This document shows, piece after piece, positions 62,325 to 64,000 of a stretch of DNA of 64,000 nucleotides. Within the stretch, counting starts at the first letter, position 1. Every line of letters begins with the position of its first letter. The stretch is taken from contig NZ_JADNYK010000002.1 of NCBI RefSeq assembly GCF_017810075.1, positions 1-64,000 on the forward strand, read 5' to 3'. A program made the translations under genes and the position numbers. The notes beneath the pieces are model-generated. The model was given only the letters and a program-made list of their open reading frames with translations, made no database searches and was not told the DNA's origin. This DNA is from Pseudozobellia sp. WGM2 (GTDB taxonomy: Bacteria > Bacteroidota > Bacteroidia > Flavobacteriales > Flavobacteriaceae).

Positions 62325-63464
62325 TTAATCTTCCATTTCTACCCATGTGTTGCCATTTTTATGAGATTCTACAGTGGCCTCAATAAAATTCATTCCCCTT
62401 ACCCCATCTTTCATCGTAGGGTATGCGCCATCGCCTTGATCTTCACCTCGAATAGCTCGTGCAACCCCCAAATATATATTGGCCATAGAGTCAAAAATAC
62501 CCTCAGGGTGGCCTGCCGGAAGCTTCGTGCCATCTAAAGAGAATTCGCTATTGTAGGCATGGCCTGGTTTGTAAATTTTAGTAGGTTCGGTATCGCTCAT
62601 TACATACAGAAAGTTCGGTTTTTCTTGCTCCCATCTGAATGAGGCCTTCTCTCCATAAATTGCAATGGCCAAACCATTTTCTTCACCTGTAGCTACTTGA
62701 CTGCCGCGAATAACCCCTTTAACATGGTCACCCATACGAATTAACACTGTACCATCAACATCCATTTGATTGTCTTCATACAGATAATTGAAATCACATA
62801 AAAGCGATTTTACCTCAAGCCCAGTAGTGTACTCGACCATATTGAAAGCGTGCACCCCGATATCACCCATACAAGAACTTATACCTGCCTTTTTGGGGTC
62901 TAACCTCCAAACACTTGATCTCTTTTCTTTATCATGAATAATTGGGTTGATCCAACCTTGGTAATATCTTGCATCGATTTTATGTATTTTGCCCAAAACC
63001 CCTTCTTTGATCATTTCACGCATTTGGCGTACCATCGGGTAACCCGTATACGTGTGACTAAGAGCAAACACGGTTCCAGCCTTTTTATGGGTCTCTTCCA
63101 ATATTTTAGCCTCTTCCAAGGTAGTGGTCATCGGCTTTTCACAGATTACGTGAAAACCGTTCTCCAATAACTTTTTGGCCATCGGAAAGTGAAGAAAATT
63201 AGGCGTAAGAATAGAGCACACTTGGATTCGCTCATCTTCCGGAAGTTTCATTTCTTCCTCGACCATTGTATCGAAATCGGTGTATATTCTATTCGTAGGC
63301 ACATCGATTTCCTCTGCAAATTTTATATTTTCTTTATAATCTGGGTTGAATACCGCACCTACGATTTCATAGTTGTCATTAATGTGTGAAGCCACTCGGT
63401 GAAGCACACCTATAAGTGAATCGCCTCCACCTCCTAAAATTCCTAATCTAATTTTCTTTGGCAT
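62325..63464 (-). CDS. Gfo/Idh/MocA family oxidoreductase
   Basis: A 379-residue NAD(P)-dependent sugar dehydrogenase. The Rossmann motif is G8-I-L-G-G-G-G-D. The conserved C-E109-K-P motif holds the catalytic lysine K110, and D-I-G-V-H-A-F-N near residue 200 supplies the conserved Asp and His. No Tat signal peptide is present, so it is cytoplasmic. Family members oxidise sugars at C3 or C2, or inositols. With the DUF1080 and TIM-barrel proteins nearby, 3-keto-sugar metabolism is the likely context (inference). Confidence 0.93.
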   Translation of the reverse strand: MPKKIRLGILGGGGDSLIGVLHRVASHINDNYEIVGAVFNPDYKENIKFAEEIDVPTNRIYTDFDTMVEEEMKLPEDERIQVCSILTPNFLHFPMAKKLLENGFHVICEKPMTTTLEEAKILEETHKKAGTVFALSHTYTGYPMVRQMREMIKEGVLGKIHKIDARYYQGWINPIIHDKEKRSSVWRLDPKKAGISSCMGDIGVHAFNMVEYTTGLEVKSLLCDFNYLYEDNQMDVDGTVLIRMGDHVKGVIRGSQVATGEENGLAIAIYGEKASFRWEQEKPNFLYVMSDTEPTKIYKPGHAYNSEFSLDGTKLPAGHPEGIFDSMANIYLGVARAIRGEDQGDGAYPTMKDGVRGMNFIEATVESHKNGNTWVEMED

Positions 63465-63856
63465 TTGTAAATCCTATTTAATGAGTGAAAAGTTGTTTTT
63501 GATTTAAGGGTAACAATTTAATAAAATAGCTACGATTTATGGGCTATTTTTTCGTTTTTGAACAAAATGAAATATAAAACTAATACTATAAGTACAAAAG
63601 CCGAACAATAAGCTCGATAGAATAGTTTTTCCTATCTGCGTTGCCTCGGGCAATATATAATCGTCGCCGATTTTTCAATCACTACAAACCAACTGGTGTA
63701 GCACTACAGTTTAATAATCGGGTCTATTGCAAAGGGCGCTTCTAAAGCGCCCTGATATAATTATATTATTTAAGCTTATGTCGAACCAGAAGTTCAACAC
63801 ATAAATTTAAATTTGAGAGGTTTTATTTTAAAAGCTACCCTGTTGCTTTAAACCCA
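63465..63856. other. Intergenic region
   Basis: About 390 bases with no ORF I can support. It contains the upstream region of the Gfo/Idh/MocA gene, a weak hairpin AAAATAGC/GCTATTTT (63523-63550) and the terminator at 63733-63753. Confidence 0.5.
63733..63753 (-). terminator. Probable terminator of the DinB gene
   Basis: The stem AGGGCGCTT / AAGCGCCCT has a three-base loop, 104 bases past the stop of the minus-strand DinB fragment. The T run on that strand is only TTT. Confidence 0.6.
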
Positions 63857-64000
63857 CTATCTCTTATAAAATACATAATCAGTCACCAAGGGCTCAATGT
63901 CATTCATTCTAAAATTCGTGGCAATCTGACCTCTATGATGGGTAGAGTGGTTAATGATATGAAAGAGCATATCTTGAACAGTATTCGTGTACAGCCGACC
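63857..64000 (-). CDS. DinB family protein, C-terminal part (runs off the window)
   Basis: An open minus-strand frame enters from the right edge and ends in TAG at 63857-63859, giving 47 residues. The pattern D-M-L-F-H-I-I-N-H-S-T-H-H-R-G-Q-I-A contains the two conserved histidines (N-H-S-T-H-H-R-G) of the DinB/YfiT four-helix-bundle metal site. It ends P-L-V-T-D-Y-V-F-Y-K-R, a frequent end for flavobacterial DinB proteins. These are metal-dependent thiol-transferase-like or stress proteins; the substrate is unknown. Confidence 0.85.
   Translation of the reverse strand, partial: GRLYTNTVQDMLFHIINHSTHHRGQIATNFRMNDIEPLVTDYVFYKR

Noticed and set aside
63523-63550. Hairpin AAAATAGC...GCTATTTT followed by TTTTCG on the plus strand
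   Set aside because: No plus-strand gene lies upstream for it to terminate and the stem is AT-rich. It may be chance or part of a promoter region.
1-64000. CRISPR array, prophage, integron or large tandem repeats
   Set aside because: Reading the intergenic spacers showed no regularly spaced repeats, no integrase or phage structural genes, and no satellite arrays.

Overview
The window looks like chromosomal DNA from a marine-type member of the Flavobacteriaceae (Bacteroidota). The evidence is protein families typical of that group (SusC/SusD pair, DUF3078 next to dxs, DUF5723, DUF423, DUF4184, SCO, carboxypeptidase-regulatory-like repeats), lipoproteins with K-D-D/K-D-E residues just after the lipobox cysteine, an apparent lack of Shine-Dalgarno sequences, and many genes preceded by the Bacteroidota -7 promoter box TAnnTTTG. 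The genus cannot be fixed from sequence alone.

Layout. 1-111 is the tail of a DDE transposase, followed by tRNA-Asn and its terminator. 358-8398 holds rseP, a SCO copper chaperone, the iron operon feoA-feoB with a tiny Cys-rich membrane ORF, and several small proteins of unknown role. 8596-11229 encodes a cytoplasmic GH63-type glycosidase. 11337-21200 is a metal-homeostasis block: a small His-rich exported protein, a heavy-metal RND pump fused to its own TolC-type outer-membrane channel, its adaptor lipoprotein, a ZIP transporter, a DtxR/MntR-type repressor, and a divergent TonB receptor with a Cys pair in its plug. The repressor and receptor share a short intergenic region with a palindrome over the receptor's -7 box.

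21252-23383 carries carotenoid/isoprenoid genes (lycopene cyclase and a polyprenyl diphosphate synthase, convergent). An ECF sigma factor with a membrane partner follows. Next comes a four-gene TetR-TolC-adaptor-RND drug-efflux operon (24577-31233) ending in a strong terminator. 31314-36576 has a DUF4184 membrane protein and a SusC/SusD nutrient-uptake pair with no adjacent degradative enzyme. 36760-41480 holds aspS, a ClC-family protein lacking the gating glutamate, a small membrane protein, a cold-shock protein and tadA.

41619-48244 is a minus-strand accessory stretch: two tandem paralogous, probably surface-exposed lipoproteins, a DUF5723 outer-membrane protein, two paralogous PAS-LuxR regulators and an alpha/beta hydrolase. 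48389-52646 has dxs overlapping a DUF3078 gene, and dgt. 52807-57310 has small exported proteins, a PiT phosphate transporter with a PhoU-like tail, and a CAP lipoprotein. 57324-59391 is the housekeeping operon yicC-gmk-nadD. 59556-63464 groups a DUF1080 lipoprotein, a TIM-barrel sugar isomerase/epimerase, an ASCH protein and a Gfo/Idh/MocA oxidoreductase, a set that fits oxidative (3-keto) sugar processing. A partial DinB gene runs off the right edge.

Most of the window is ordinary core genome. I found no CRISPR array, prophage, recognisable defence system or biosynthetic cluster. The points most worth a second look are the RND-OMF fusion with an internal signal peptide, the metal-regulated divergent promoter, altered ion-coupling residues in the ClC protein and the second RND pump, the paired lipoproteins with EF-hand-like ends, and the 3-keto-sugar gene set.
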